A stretch of 64,000 nucleotides of DNA from Clostridia bacterium (GTDB lineage Bacteria > Bacillota > Clostridia > Oscillospirales > CAG-272), in assembly GCA_017472255.1 (NCBI GenBank), contig JAFUQU010000048.1, forward strand, positions 16,601-80,600. Reading direction: 5' to 3'. The notes under the pieces are model-generated. The model made no database searches, was not told the DNA's origin, and saw nothing but the letters and a program-made list of their open reading frames with translations. Below, one piece after another: positions 23,789-32,398 of the stretch; the stretch's first letter is position 1, and each line of letters starts with the position of its first letter. The translations under genes and the position numbers were made by a program.

Positions 23789-24783
23789 GAGCTTTCCTCC
23801 GGCTTCTGCATGGACTGCGGAAGCGCTTCGTCGTGATTCCACTCGGCATAGGACGACGGCGGCGTCTGGGTGCGGTGAATGCGGTACTCGCTGGGCGATA
23901 TGCCGTTTTTTGCTTTAAAAGCCCGGTAAAAGCTGGAAATGTCGCCAAAGCCCATATCCAGACCGATGTCGATGATCGACCGGGAGGAATTGATCAGCTT
24001 AATCTCAGCCACATTAACCCGGATGGTATTCAGGTATTCCTTGGGCGAGTAGCCGGTGACAAGGCGGAACAGCTCGTTGGTGCGCGTCCGGCTCAGACCG
24101 CAGAGTTCGGCCAGCTGATCGGTGCTGATATCCTTCATATAGTTGCGATTTATATAATCCAGCGCGGGAATGATGCGGTAAAAGCGCTGGTCAACCACCC
24201 GTTCAAAGGGAGGCAGCTCCTTGCTCTGACGAGCGTTTACTACCAACAGCTCGATGAAACGCGACAGCACAAGCAGGCAGTCGCATTCGTCTATTTTATG
24301 AATTTCATCCACAATGGAGACGACCAGTGAGATCAGCTCGGCGTGCCGCTTGGGATCAAGAATGCCGGAGATTCGCACCTGACCTGCCAGCAGGTCGTTG
24401 ATCATGCTCTGATTGGAGAAGCCGCAGCCGGACAGCAGCCGGGAGCAATCGATCTGCACAAACTTCCAGACACAGTAATGTGCGCGGCTGCCTTTGGAGA
24501 GATGGGGCTGAAAGGGGAAGAACAGTTCCACATCGCCCACACCGAAATGGGTAATGCCGGCGCTTGTATAGCAGTCACCGTCCCCCGCGACACAGTAGCC
24601 TAGTTCCAGCGTGTTGTGATAATGGAGCCGTGTGATTTCGCCGCCGGGCAGGGTGTAGGTGGAGCCGTACAGCATTTCTTCGATTGGGGTATTGATTAAA
24701 ACCTCGCCGGGTTCGCAGTTATAAAGCGGTCTGACGCTGAATTCCGGGGAAGTCTGTATTTGTTGTTTTACATCATTGTTCAC
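23785..24783 (-). CDS. AraC-family regulator, paralogue A
   Basis: The 332-residue protein has a cupin with RLHYHNTLELGYCVAGDGDC and VGDVELFFPFQPHLS, then the AraC helix-turn-helix pair (QLAELCGLSRTRTNELFRLV and DIGLDMGFGDISSFYRAFKA). It is first of the three-gene AraC operon. GTG at 24783 is chosen because GAGGT lies 6 bases upstream; an earlier GTG at 24804 has none. The promoter is at 24863-24835. It is divergent from the SGNH esterase gene and may control it. Confidence 0.87.
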   Translation of the reverse strand: MNNDVKQQIQTSPEFSVRPLYNCEPGEVLINTPIEEMLYGSTYTLPGGEITRLHYHNTLELGYCVAGDGDCYTSAGITHFGVGDVELFFPFQPHLSKGSRAHYCVWKFVQIDCSRLLSGCGFSNQSMINDLLAGQVRISGILDPKRHAELISLVVSIVDEIHKIDECDCLLVLSRFIELLVVNARQSKELPPFERVVDQRFYRIIPALDYINRNYMKDISTDQLAELCGLSRTRTNELFRLVTGYSPKEYLNTIRVNVAEIKLINSSRSIIDIGLDMGFGDISSFYRAFKAKNGISPSEYRIHRTQTPPSSYAEWNHDEALPQSMQKPEESS

Positions 24784-24834
24784 AGAATTACCTCGCAAAT
24801 TCACAAAAAATGTGTTGCAACTTACTTTTATAAC

Positions 24835-24863
24835 ATTATACCGCGAAACTTGTTTGCTGTCAA
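24835..24863 (-). promoter_or_regulatory. Promoter of the AraC A-B-C operon
   Basis: Minus-strand TTGACA (24863-24858), a 17-base spacer and TATAAT (24840-24835), a perfect consensus. It lies 87 bases from the divergent promoter at 24927. Confidence 0.9.
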
Positions 24864-24926
24864 GCGCTTTTACAAATAAAATACAATTTGTTCAAACGAA
24901 ATTTTCTGCAAATTTCCGCAAAACTA

Positions 24927-24955
24927 TTGCAATCCGCGTCAAAATATTGTAAAAT
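24927..24955 (+). promoter_or_regulatory. Promoter of the SGNH esterase-nitroreductase operon
   Basis: TTGCAA (24927-24932), a 17-base spacer and TAAAAT (24950-24955), 40 bases before the start codon. The weak -35 fits activation by an AraC protein. Confidence 0.7.
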
Positions 24956-24994
24956 GATAAAGTCATCAAATTCTTTATTTCGGAGGAAACTATC

Positions 24995-25609
24995 ATGAAA
25001 ATTTTATTCCAGGGCGACAGCATCACCGATGCAGGCCGCGACAGAAACGACATTCACAATCTGGGTCACGGCTATCCGCTCTATACCGCCGCCGCCATCC
25101 GCGAGGCATTCCCGGACACCGACTTCGAGTTCGTTGATCTGGGCATTTCCGGCAACCGCGCCGAGAACCTGCGCGAGCGCTGGCAGAAGGACGCCATCGA
25201 CATTCAGCCCGACGTAATCTCCATCCTCATCGGCATCAACGACACCTGGCATCGCGCTGCTGAAAAAAACTGGATGCCCCACGAATATTTTGAGGAGTGC
25301 TACCGCGATATCCTGACGCAGCTCAAGGAAAAGACCAGCGCGAAGATTATTATTCTGGAGCAGTTCCTGCTGCCTGTGGCGGACAAGGAATTCTTCCACG
25401 TTGACCTGGATCCGAAGATTCAGATTACCCGCAAGCTGGCGCGTGAGTTCGCCGATGCGTTCATTCCGCTGGACGGTCTGTTCGCCGCCGCTGCCGTGAC
25501 TGCGCCCGCCACCGATTTTGCCGCCGACGGCGTGCATCCCACCCCCAAGGGCGCGCAGTTCATCGCCGGTCACTATCTGGAAGCCTTCCGCAGCCTGAAT
25601 CTGCTTTAA
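24995..25609 (+). CDS. SGNH/GDSL-family esterase
   Basis: The 204-residue protein shows all four SGNH blocks: GDSITDAG (nucleophile Ser9), DLGISGNR (Gly, Asn), IGINDTWH (Asn) and DGVHPTPKG (Asp, His). It is a lipase/acylhydrolase fold often used on acetylated carbohydrates. No signal peptide is present. GGAGG lies 8 bases before the ATG. The nitroreductase gene follows after 10 bases, so the two form an operon. Substrate cannot be told; deacetylation of a sugar is the likely class. Confidence 0.9.
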   Translation: MKILFQGDSITDAGRDRNDIHNLGHGYPLYTAAAIREAFPDTDFEFVDLGISGNRAENLRERWQKDAIDIQPDVISILIGINDTWHRAAEKNWMPHEYFEECYRDILTQLKEKTSAKIIILEQFLLPVADKEFFHVDLDPKIQITRKLAREFADAFIPLDGLFAAAAVTAPATDFAADGVHPTPKGAQFIAGHYLEAFRSLNLL

Positions 25610-25619
25610 GGAGCGCTCC

Positions 25620-26192
25620 ATGCTGAAGGATTTACTTACCGAGAACCGCAGCTGCCGCACCTTTGACGAGAGCCGCGCCGTAACGGTGGATGAGCTGCGC
25701 GACATGGTGGACTGTGCCCGTCTCACGCCGTCCAGCGTGAATCTGCAGCCCCTCTGCTATCGTTTGGTTTACACCGACGAGGAGCTTGCTGCCGTTCAGC
25801 CGCTGACCAAATGGGCAGGCGCTCTGCCTCAGCTTCACCTGCCGCCCGAGGGGCACCGTCCCCGCGCCTTCATCGTGATCTGTCAGGACACGGCGAAGTT
25901 CGGTTCGGCGGACAAGTTTCTGAAGGATGTGGGCATCTGTGCGCTGGCTATTCAGCTGCGCGCCTGTGAAATGGGGCTGGCGGGCTGTATGATCGGCAGC
26001 TACAACAAGGCTGCCCTCGCGTCCGTGCTGAAACTGCCGGAATCGGTGGTTCCGCTGCTGGTCGTCGGCATCGGCAAGCCGGACGAGGAGCGCCGGATCA
26101 CCGAAGTGCGCGATGACCAGACCCGGTATTACCGGGACGAGACCAACGTGCATTACGTGCCCAAGCGCTCCCTTTCCGATATTATACTGTAA
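25620..26192 (+). CDS. Nitroreductase-family flavoprotein
   Basis: The 190-residue protein begins LLTENRSCRTFDESRAVT, the FMN-phosphate-binding start of small nitroreductases, and continues with ARLTPSSVNLQPLCYRLVY and the MGLAGCMIGSYNK segment near residue 120. It should be an FMN-dependent NAD(P)H oxidoreductase in the cytoplasm. GGAG lies 6 bases before the ATG. It is cotranscribed with the SGNH esterase, and its last 11 bases overlap the convergent SLOG-like gene. Physiological substrate unknown. Confidence 0.87.
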   Translation: MLKDLLTENRSCRTFDESRAVTVDELRDMVDCARLTPSSVNLQPLCYRLVYTDEELAAVQPLTKWAGALPQLHLPPEGHRPRAFIVICQDTAKFGSADKFLKDVGICALAIQLRACEMGLAGCMIGSYNKAALASVLKLPESVVPLLVVGIGKPDEERRITEVRDDQTRYYRDETNVHYVPKRSLSDIIL

Positions 26193-26727
26193 AATCGAAC
26201 TCCAGCTGACCGTCATCCGGCGGCTCATCACAGAGATTGATCAGAGTCAGGCCGTGTTTGCGGGCATAGTTTACGGTGTACAGTGTCCCGCTTCCGCCTG
26301 ACTTTGTGGCTTTGGCCTGTTCATGGTCGTAGAAGCAGACGCAGTAGCTGCTCTGATCGACCATGAAGCGGTTGCGCTGGTGCATGACGCCGCCGTAAAA
26401 GTGGTCGCTGATATATTTGATGCTGTCGGCGCGCATCAGGATATCGTTGTATACCTCGATGTCGCGGCTTTTCCAGTAGCGTGTCTGCTCCCAGCAGGGA
26501 AGCGCCATGTGCAGCCGGATGGGCGAACCGTCCGCCCGGAAGCGAAGCACCGAGAGGGCCGCCAGCGTGTCAAAGCCCAGCGCGCCTCCTGCCCAGAAGT
26601 TGGTGATTCCATGGGAAATCAGCCAGAGAATTTCCATATTCAGATTTTCCAGCAGCGGCTCCAGACGGGCGGGCGCGATGGTGCGGTGTCCGGTGAAGCA
26701 GCAGGTTTTTTCGCGTAATGTACTCAT
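26182..26727 (-). CDS. SLOG/YpsA-like (DUF1273) protein
   Basis: The 181-residue protein begins with TCCFTGHRTIAPARL, the hallmark of the YpsA/DUF1273 branch of the SLOG (Rossmann-like nucleotide-binding) superfamily. GGALGFDTLAALSVLRF and SGTLYTVNYARKHG match the ligand-binding glycines and C-terminus. Members are proposed to bind or cleave nucleotide-derived ligands; Bacillus YpsA affects cell division. AGGAG lies 8 bases before the ATG at 26727; an upstream extension lacks a site. It overlaps the convergent nitroreductase gene by 11 bases. Confidence 0.85.
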   Translation of the reverse strand: MSTLREKTCCFTGHRTIAPARLEPLLENLNMEILWLISHGITNFWAGGALGFDTLAALSVLRFRADGSPIRLHMALPCWEQTRYWKSRDIEVYNDILMRADSIKYISDHFYGGVMHQRNRFMVDQSSYCVCFYDHEQAKATKSGGSGTLYTVNYARKHGLTLINLCDEPPDDGQLEFDFTV

Positions 26728-26762
26728 ATTGCAGCTCCTGATCAAACAAACGTTCTGTATAC

Positions 26763-26791
26763 AGTATATCACATTTTACCGCATTTGTAAA
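26763..26791 (-). promoter_or_regulatory. Promoter of the SLOG-like gene
   Basis: Minus-strand TTTACA (26791-26786), a 17-base spacer and TATACT (26768-26763), 36 bases before the start codon. Confidence 0.75.
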
Positions 26792-26824
26792 GAGTTTTTT
26801 CAATTATTTCGGAGGAAATTTCAT

Positions 26825-27607
26825 ATGTCTGCACAGCTAAAGCTGATGACCTTCAATATGCGCACCCAAACCACCAGCGACGGCGAGAATCAGTTTCTCA
26901 ACCGAAAGGACTTCATCGCCGACAAACTGAACGAGGTGAAGCCCGATGTGATCGGCTGTCAGGAAATGCAGCCGATCATGATGTCGTGGCTGGTGTCTGC
27001 CATGGACGACTACTATGTGGTCGGCGGCGGACGGGGCGCGAACTTCGATAACGAAGCCGTCTGCATCGCTTACCGAAAGGATCGCTTCGCACTCTACAAC
27101 TGCGAGACCTTCTGGCTCTCGCCCACGCCCAGCGTTCCCGGCTCCCGCTACAGCGGCGATCAGAGCGGATGTCCCCGCGTCTGCACATGGGTCATGCTCA
27201 AGCCCCTTGACGGCGGCAAGCCCTTCCGCTTCTACAACGTACACACCGACCATGTGGGCGATTACGCCCGGGTGCTGGCCTGCAATCAGGTGCTTCAGAA
27301 GATCAGCGAGAACAATAACATTATGAAGCTGCCCACCTTCGTCACCGGCGACTTCAACGACCGCCCGGACTCCATGTCCATCAAGACCATGAAAACCTGC
27401 CCCGGAATCCCGCTGGTCGATCTGACCGAGGCTTCGGGACAAACCTTCCACGCCTACGGCAAGCGGAACGATTCCACCTGCAAAATCGACTATATCTTCG
27501 CCGACGCGGGGACGAAATGTCTGGATATGCAGGTGCTTACCGACAAGCGCGGCGAGCTGTACCTGTCCGACCACTACCCGCTGATGGCGACGGTTGAGCT
27601 TGACTGA
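26825..27607 (+). CDS. Endonuclease/exonuclease/phosphatase (EEP) family hydrolase
   Basis: The 260-residue protein has the EEP core: LMTFNMRTQ (Asn), CQEMQP (catalytic Glu), YNVHTDHVG, TGDFNDRPD (Asp, Asn), IDYIFADAG and LSDHYPLMA (Asp-His). The family includes nucleases, sphingomyelinases and inositol phosphatases; bacterial cytoplasmic members like this are generally of unknown substrate. GGAGG lies 9 bases before the ATG. The frame is open further upstream, but that part is antisense to the SLOG-like gene. It leads an operon with the DUF362 ferredoxin and an AraC regulator (gaps of 10 and 7 bases). Confidence 0.87.
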   Translation: MSAQLKLMTFNMRTQTTSDGENQFLNRKDFIADKLNEVKPDVIGCQEMQPIMMSWLVSAMDDYYVVGGGRGANFDNEAVCIAYRKDRFALYNCETFWLSPTPSVPGSRYSGDQSGCPRVCTWVMLKPLDGGKPFRFYNVHTDHVGDYARVLACNQVLQKISENNNIMKLPTFVTGDFNDRPDSMSIKTMKTCPGIPLVDLTEASGQTFHAYGKRNDSTCKIDYIFADAGTKCLDMQVLTDKRGELYLSDHYPLMATVELD

Positions 27608-27617
27608 GGTGAATTCC

Positions 27618-28760
27618 ATGGAGAAAAGCAAGGTTTATTTCACCGATATGCGCGTGGGCATGGGCAGCAATCTGCTGCTGAAATTGCAGAAGCTGATCCG
27701 CCGCGCGGGCATCGGCAATATCGACATGAACGATAAATTCGTGGCCATCAAGATTCATTTCGGCGAGCCGGGCAACCTGTCTTACCTGCGCCCCAACTTC
27801 GCCAAGGCGGTGGCTGACGTGGTGAAGGAAATGGGCGGAAAGCCCTTCCTGACCGACTGCAACACCCTCTATGTGGGTCGGCGCAAGAACGCCCTCGACC
27901 ATTTGGACGCCGCCTATGAGAACGGCTTCACGCCCTTTTCCACAGGCTGTCAGATTCTCATCGGCGACGGCTTGACGGGAAATGACGAGGTGTGGGTTCC
28001 GGTGAAGGGCGGCGAGCTGGTGAAGGAAGCCAAGATCGGACGCGCCGTCATGGACGCGGATGTGTTCATCTCGCTGAACCACTTTAAGGGACACGAATGC
28101 ACCGGCTTCGGCGGCGCGCTGAAGAACATCGGCATGGGCTGCGGTTCCCGCGCGGGAAAGATGGAGCAGCATAACGGCGGCAAAACTGCGGTGGACGCTG
28201 AGCTGTGCGTGGGCTGCAAGTTCTGCGCAAAGCAGTGCGCTCACGATGCGATTTCCTTTGAGAGCGGCAAGGCGTCGGTGGATCAGAGCAAATGCGTGGG
28301 CTGCGGACGCTGCATTCACGCCTGCCGCGCTGAAGCCATCAGCCAGCCCGGCGACAGCGCCAACGACGATCTGTGCAAAAAGATCGCCGAGTATTCCAAG
28401 GCGGTGGTGGATGGACGTCCTCAGTTCCACATTAACATCGTCAATCAGGTTTCGCCCTACTGCGACTGCCATCCGGAAAACGACGCGCCCATCATTCCCG
28501 ATGTGGGTATGTTCGCTTCCTTCGACCCGGTGGCGCTGGACGCGGCCTGCGCGGACGCCTGCAACGCTCAGCCCGCCATGGCGAATTCCGTGCTGGGCGA
28601 GAATCTCATTCACGCGGGCGAAACGGCGCATCACGGGCATATTCACACCGAGCGCGACCGCTTTGACGCCACCTTCCCCACTACCAATTGGCGGGTGACG
28701 CTGGAGCACGCCGAGAAGATCGGCGTGGGTACGCAGGCGTATGAGCTGATCCAATTATGA
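27618..28760 (+). CDS. DUF362 protein with two 4Fe-4S clusters
   Basis: The 380-residue protein has an N-terminal DUF362 region (KIHFGEPGNLSYLRP, GGKPFLTDCNTLYVGRRKN, LNHFKGHECTGFGGALKN) and a central bacterial ferredoxin insert with two cluster motifs: CVGCKFCAKQCAHDAI and CVGCGRCIHACRAEAI. It then returns to DUF362 (SFDPVALDAACADAC). Such proteins are common in anaerobes and probably transfer electrons or insert metal; no reaction is proven to my knowledge. GAGGTG lies 7 bases before the ATG at 27618. It sits in the EEP-DUF362-AraC operon. Confidence 0.87.
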   Translation: MEKSKVYFTDMRVGMGSNLLLKLQKLIRRAGIGNIDMNDKFVAIKIHFGEPGNLSYLRPNFAKAVADVVKEMGGKPFLTDCNTLYVGRRKNALDHLDAAYENGFTPFSTGCQILIGDGLTGNDEVWVPVKGGELVKEAKIGRAVMDADVFISLNHFKGHECTGFGGALKNIGMGCGSRAGKMEQHNGGKTAVDAELCVGCKFCAKQCAHDAISFESGKASVDQSKCVGCGRCIHACRAEAISQPGDSANDDLCKKIAEYSKAVVDGRPQFHINIVNQVSPYCDCHPENDAPIIPDVGMFASFDPVALDAACADACNAQPAMANSVLGENLIHAGETAHHGHIHTERDRFDATFPTTNWRVTLEHAEKIGVGTQAYELIQL

Positions 28761-28767
28761 GGCGTGT

Positions 28768-29607
28768 ATGCTTACAAACGACAGCATCGTCATCCGCGGC
28801 GCGGAAGCCCTGTTCGGCGACGCCCGCTTCACCCTTTACCGAATCACCATTACTACCCCGAAAACCGGGGAAACCGGGACACCCGGCGGGCTTAGTCATA
28901 CCCACAGCTTCTGGGAGCTGCATATCATCATCTCCGGCGCGGCGCGGTTTCTCATCGGCAGCAGGACGGTGGAGGTTTCCTGCGGGGAGATTCTGATGAT
29001 CGCGCCGCAGGCGGCGCATTATCCCTGCGAGCCGTTGGGCGACACTTCGAAGGATATCGTGCTGGGACTGACGCTGGAGCGCGTGGACGGCGAGAGCGGG
29101 TTTTACCGCTATTTCAGCGATAGTCTGACGGCGGCGTCCTGCCGTCCATTGACGCTGCCCGCCGGATTGCTGCATCGTTTCGCGGCGCTGCACGGTCTGT
29201 TCGACAGCACCCGTCTGCGCGACCGCTGCCTTTTGAAGGTGACGGCGGACGAGATCATCATGGGGCTGTTCGAACAGATCAACGGTTTCAACGCCGGGCA
29301 GACCGGCGTCCGCCGTCAGATGAGCCGGGAGGAGCTGCACATGATGCTGGAGAGCCTGATCAATTCGCCCTCCTGCTCGTTGGCGGCGATTGCCCGGAAT
29401 CTGGGCTATTCCGAGCGGCACACCGCACGGTTGATCAAGCAGATTTACGGAAAAAATCTGAACCAAATCCGGCAGGAGCAGATGCTGTCGGCGGCGAAGC
29501 GGATTCTTGCCGAATCCCCGGAGCTGCCGCTGGGCGAAGCGGCGATGCGGGCTGGCTTCGGCAGTGAGAAGGCGCTGCGGATGGCTTTGCGAAAGCATAC
29601 GGAATGA
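28768..29607 (+). CDS. AraC-family regulator
   Basis: The 279-residue protein has an N-terminal cupin (SHTHSFWELHIIISGAARFL, then CGEILMIAPQAAHYP) and a C-terminal helix-turn-helix (IARNLGYSERHTARLIKQIY, then GEAAMRAGFGSEKALRMALR). The second motif is more divergent than usual. It follows the DUF362 gene after 7 bases, so it is the last gene of that operon and may control it. GAGGCG precedes the ATG. A strong bidirectional terminator follows. Confidence 0.83.
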   Translation: MLTNDSIVIRGAEALFGDARFTLYRITITTPKTGETGTPGGLSHTHSFWELHIIISGAARFLIGSRTVEVSCGEILMIAPQAAHYPCEPLGDTSKDIVLGLTLERVDGESGFYRYFSDSLTAASCRPLTLPAGLLHRFAALHGLFDSTRLRDRCLLKVTADEIIMGLFEQINGFNAGQTGVRRQMSREELHMMLESLINSPSCSLAAIARNLGYSERHTARLIKQIYGKNLNQIRQEQMLSAAKRILAESPELPLGEAAMRAGFGSEKALRMALRKHTE

Positions 29608-29614
29608 CAAAAAG

Positions 29615-29645
29615 AGGAGCTGATGCACCAAGTGCATCAGCTCCT
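29615..29645. terminator. Bidirectional terminator (14-bp stem)
   Basis: AGGAGCTGATGCAC (29615-29628) pairs perfectly with GTGCATCAGCTCCT (29632-29645) around CAA. On the minus strand CTTTTTG follows. It separates the convergent AraC and LacI genes. Confidence 0.88.
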
Positions 29646-29652
29646 GCTTCAT

Positions 29653-30609
29653 TTAGCCTGTTTCGCGTATAATCAGCTCATAACTCAAATCAATATGACG
29701 CTTTGGCGCATCCGGTTCCCGTATGCGCCAGAGCAGCAGCTCCAACAGCGTTTCACAGAGCAGCTGGCAATTCATTCCGATGGTGGTCAGTCCCAACCGG
29801 TAAATGCCGGTAGCACGGATGTTGTCGATGCCGATCACTGCCAGTTCCCGGGGAACCGCAATTCCCGCCGCTTCGGCAGCGTTCAGAATCCCGAAGGCGA
29901 TATAATCGTAGCCGCAGATTATCGCGTCCGGCGGCTCGTCCCGTCCGAACAGAGCCGCGAATCCGTCCGCGCCCGCCTGTACATAACGCAGATCCGACCG
30001 GTAAATCAGCCGTTCATCCACAGGCAGCCCCAGCTTCGCCATAGCCTGACGGAAGTATTGCTCCCGTTTGATTGTCAGCTGTTCCCCCGTAAATGCAATC
30101 CGCCTGCGCCCGGAATCGAGCAGGTGTTGGATTGCCGTACACAGCGTGACGAAAAAATTTCCATGAATGCTGTCCGCGTTTTCCTGTCGGCTGTAAATGA
30201 CAAACGGCAGCTTCAGGCTTTGAAGGGCGCTCAGACATATATCGTCCACCGTGGCCATCACAATGATGCCGCACAGCCTGTGAATCAGGCGAATGGTATG
30301 CATAAGCCCGATAAAATGATTCTGATCAAACTCCCAGCACATGGTTATCGACTCCATCCCCCGCTCCCACAAAATGTGATTCAGACAGGCGATTTTGGCA
30401 GTATACATCTCGCTGTAATATTCCGGTGTGAGAACCAGCACCGTGTGACCCGCCGTCAGACGTTCCTTTTCGATGGTTATGCCGTGTTCTTTTGCCGCTG
30501 CCAGAATCCGGGCGCGCAGTTCCGGACTGACGCCGCGCGCGTTATGGAAAACCTTGGACACCGTTGCCGGCGTACAGCTGCAGAGCTGCGCCAGATCCTT
30601 CTGCTTCAT
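29653..30609 (-). CDS. LacI-family repressor
   Basis: The 318-residue protein has an N-terminal LacI helix-turn-helix (MKQKDLAQLCSCTPATVSKV, then GVSPELRARILAAAKEHG) and a periplasmic-binding-protein-like sugar domain (VIYSRQENADSIHGN; DAIICGYDYIAFGILNAAE; LAVIGIDNIRATG). It is divergent from a solute-binding lipoprotein gene. The palindrome at 30808-30824 is a good operator candidate. ATG at 30609 follows AAGGAG by 9 bases. Likely it represses that gene until a sugar binds (inference). Confidence 0.88.
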   Translation of the reverse strand: MKQKDLAQLCSCTPATVSKVFHNARGVSPELRARILAAAKEHGITIEKERLTAGHTVLVLTPEYYSEMYTAKIACLNHILWERGMESITMCWEFDQNHFIGLMHTIRLIHRLCGIIVMATVDDICLSALQSLKLPFVIYSRQENADSIHGNFFVTLCTAIQHLLDSGRRRIAFTGEQLTIKREQYFRQAMAKLGLPVDERLIYRSDLRYVQAGADGFAALFGRDEPPDAIICGYDYIAFGILNAAEAAGIAVPRELAVIGIDNIRATGIYRLGLTTIGMNCQLLCETLLELLLWRIREPDAPKRHIDLSYELIIRETG

Positions 30610-30639
30610 TGCTTCATACTCCTTGTTATTGATGGTTCC

Positions 30640-30668
30640 ATTATACCACAATGGGCGTTCACTGTCAA
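30640..30668 (-). promoter_or_regulatory. Promoter of the LacI-family gene
   Basis: Minus-strand TTGACA (30668-30663), a 17-base spacer and TATAAT (30645-30640) preceded by TGTGG: a full consensus with extended -10. Confidence 0.88.
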
Positions 30669-30756
30669 GTCACGAAATTTCCGCGAATGTTTTGTTCAGG
30701 ATGAAAAAAGTCCGCCAGACGGGATTATCGATGTATACGAAATTGGAGGGGGATAC

Positions 30757-30785
30757 TTGACATCCCCAAAATTACAGGATATAAT
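30757..30785 (+). promoter_or_regulatory. Promoter of the solute-binding lipoprotein gene
   Basis: TTGACA (30757-30762), a 17-base spacer and TATAAT (30780-30785): perfect consensus, as expected for a gene kept off by a repressor. Confidence 0.9.
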
Positions 30786-30807
30786 ATATCCACAGTAATA
30801 CAAGATT

Positions 30808-30824
30808 TACGAAAATGTTTCGTA
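30808..30824. promoter_or_regulatory. LacI-type operator
   Basis: TACGAAA-ATG-TTTCGTA is a perfect 7-bp inverted repeat with a 3-base centre, placed 15-30 bases after the predicted transcription start of the lipoprotein gene. The position suits a roadblock by the divergent LacI-family protein. Confidence 0.75.
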
Positions 30825-30857
30825 GATTTTGTAAATTTCAACCAAAGAGGTATAATT

Positions 30858-32345
30858 ATGAGCAAGACTATCCAAACCAAACGGACACTCACGGCTATTC
30901 TGACAATGGCAATGCTGGCATCGTTCACCGCCTGCGGCGACACCGCAGAACCATCGGCGGACACTACAACCACGACAGCGGCTGACACAACCGTCTCCGC
31001 TGAGACCGTTGAAGTCTGCGAGCTCCCCGATACCGACTGGGAAGAACAGGAGTTTCGCGTGCTGGGTATGCTGAACAGCCGCAGCTACTTCTGCAACTTT
31101 GAAATTGATATGGACGAGGAGACCGGCGATGTGGTCAACGACGCTATCTATCACCGAAACACCGCCATCGAGGAGCGGTACAATGTGACCATTACGCAGA
31201 TATTGTCGGAGAGTCCGAAAACCGATCTGGTCAGTTCGGTTTTCGCCGGTGAGGACAACTACGATCTGACCTTCCAAGCCGTAAGCGATCTGCCTTCCAT
31301 CATGACAAGCGGCTGCCTGTATGATCTGAATCAGATTTCGTACATTGATTTTGACAAATCCTGGTGGAATGCCGATGTGAACGAGGCGCTGGAAATCGGC
31401 GGCAGTCTTTACTTTACTACCAGCGATTTTTCGCTGCGCGACAAGAGCCGCGCTTATATGCTGGCTTACAACGCAAACATCGTGGAGGATTACAACATAG
31501 GAAATCTGTCGCAGCTTGCGCTGGAGGGCAAGTGGACCATCGATAAAATGAACGAGTGCGGTCGGATATTCGCCAGCGACGTGGATCAGAACGGCTCCAT
31601 GAATATGTCCGACAAATACAGCGTCGGCTGCGCATCCTACGGCGATTTCGCCTGTTATGTGGTGGCGCAGGGCAATCGTATTATCAGCAAGGATGATTCC
31701 GGCGAGCTTTCCATCGTCATGAACTCCGAACATATGATTAATTCGATTGACAAGGTTCTTCAGCTCCTGGATCGCTCGGTATCCATGTACTGCAACGATT
31801 TCCAGGGAATTGTTGACGGCGATATGTGGACAGCCCACTCCACGCTTTTCAAGCAGGAGCAGGCGCTGTTCCGAGCCGCCATGCTTCCCACGCTGCAAAC
31901 CCTGTCCTCCGCCGTCAATTTCGATTACCGCATCCTGCCCATGCCGAAATACGACGAGGAACAGGAACAATACTACACCATGTCCGACGGCTGGGCGTTG
32001 ATGTTCGGCATTCCCGTGTCGGTGTCCGATCCGGATTTCTCCGGCTTTATGCTGGAAGCGCTGTCGTATGAATCCCAGTCCACCACGCTTCCGGCCTATT
32101 ACGAGACCAGCTGCAAAACTAAGTATACCTATGATGAAAACAGCCCGATTCTGATCGATATGATTATGGACGGTATCGTCTACGATTTCGGCATGATTTA
32201 CAGTGTGGGCGGCCTGGATGAGATTCTCAACTCTACGATTCCTTCCAAGGGTGAAAATGTTTTCTCCTCCGCCTATGCTTCGGCGGAGCCGGCCGCTCTT
32301 GCCGACTTAGAAAGTCTCATCGAGGAATTGTCCTCCGTTGAATAA
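30858..32345 (+). CDS. Extracellular solute-binding lipoprotein (ABC sugar type), no permease adjacent
   Basis: The 495-residue protein starts with a lipoprotein signal (basic start, hydrophobic core, LASFTAC; lipidated Cys26) and a threonine-rich linker. The rest is a two-lobe solute-binding fold like those of oligosaccharide ABC importers (FRVLGMLNSRSYF; YDLTFQAVSDLPSIM; YYTMSDGWALMFGIPVSVS). Unlike standard operons, no permease or ATPase gene follows; a terminator comes 15 bases after the stop. AGAGGT precedes the ATG by 6 bases. Regulation by the adjacent LacI repressor is very likely. It may feed a permease encoded elsewhere. Confidence 0.87.
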   Translation: MSKTIQTKRTLTAILTMAMLASFTACGDTAEPSADTTTTTAADTTVSAETVEVCELPDTDWEEQEFRVLGMLNSRSYFCNFEIDMDEETGDVVNDAIYHRNTAIEERYNVTITQILSESPKTDLVSSVFAGEDNYDLTFQAVSDLPSIMTSGCLYDLNQISYIDFDKSWWNADVNEALEIGGSLYFTTSDFSLRDKSRAYMLAYNANIVEDYNIGNLSQLALEGKWTIDKMNECGRIFASDVDQNGSMNMSDKYSVGCASYGDFACYVVAQGNRIISKDDSGELSIVMNSEHMINSIDKVLQLLDRSVSMYCNDFQGIVDGDMWTAHSTLFKQEQALFRAAMLPTLQTLSSAVNFDYRILPMPKYDEEQEQYYTMSDGWALMFGIPVSVSDPDFSGFMLEALSYESQSTTLPAYYETSCKTKYTYDENSPILIDMIMDGIVYDFGMIYSVGGLDEILNSTIPSKGENVFSSAYASAEPAALADLESLIEELSSVE

Positions 32346-32360
32346 TCTTCGCAGATACAC

Positions 32361-32396
32361 AAACCAAAACCACCGGTCAGCCGGTGGTTTTGGTTT
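32361..32396. terminator. Bidirectional terminator (16-bp stem)
   Basis: AAACCAAAACCACCGG (32361-32376) and CCGGTGGTTTTGGTTT (32381-32396) pair perfectly around TCAG, between convergent genes. Confidence 0.88.
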
Positions 32397-32398
32397 GA

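Noticed and set aside
26507..26824. N-terminal extension of the EEP hydrolase
   Set aside because: It is antisense to the SLOG-like gene. The ATG at 26825 after GGAGG gives a normal EEP start.
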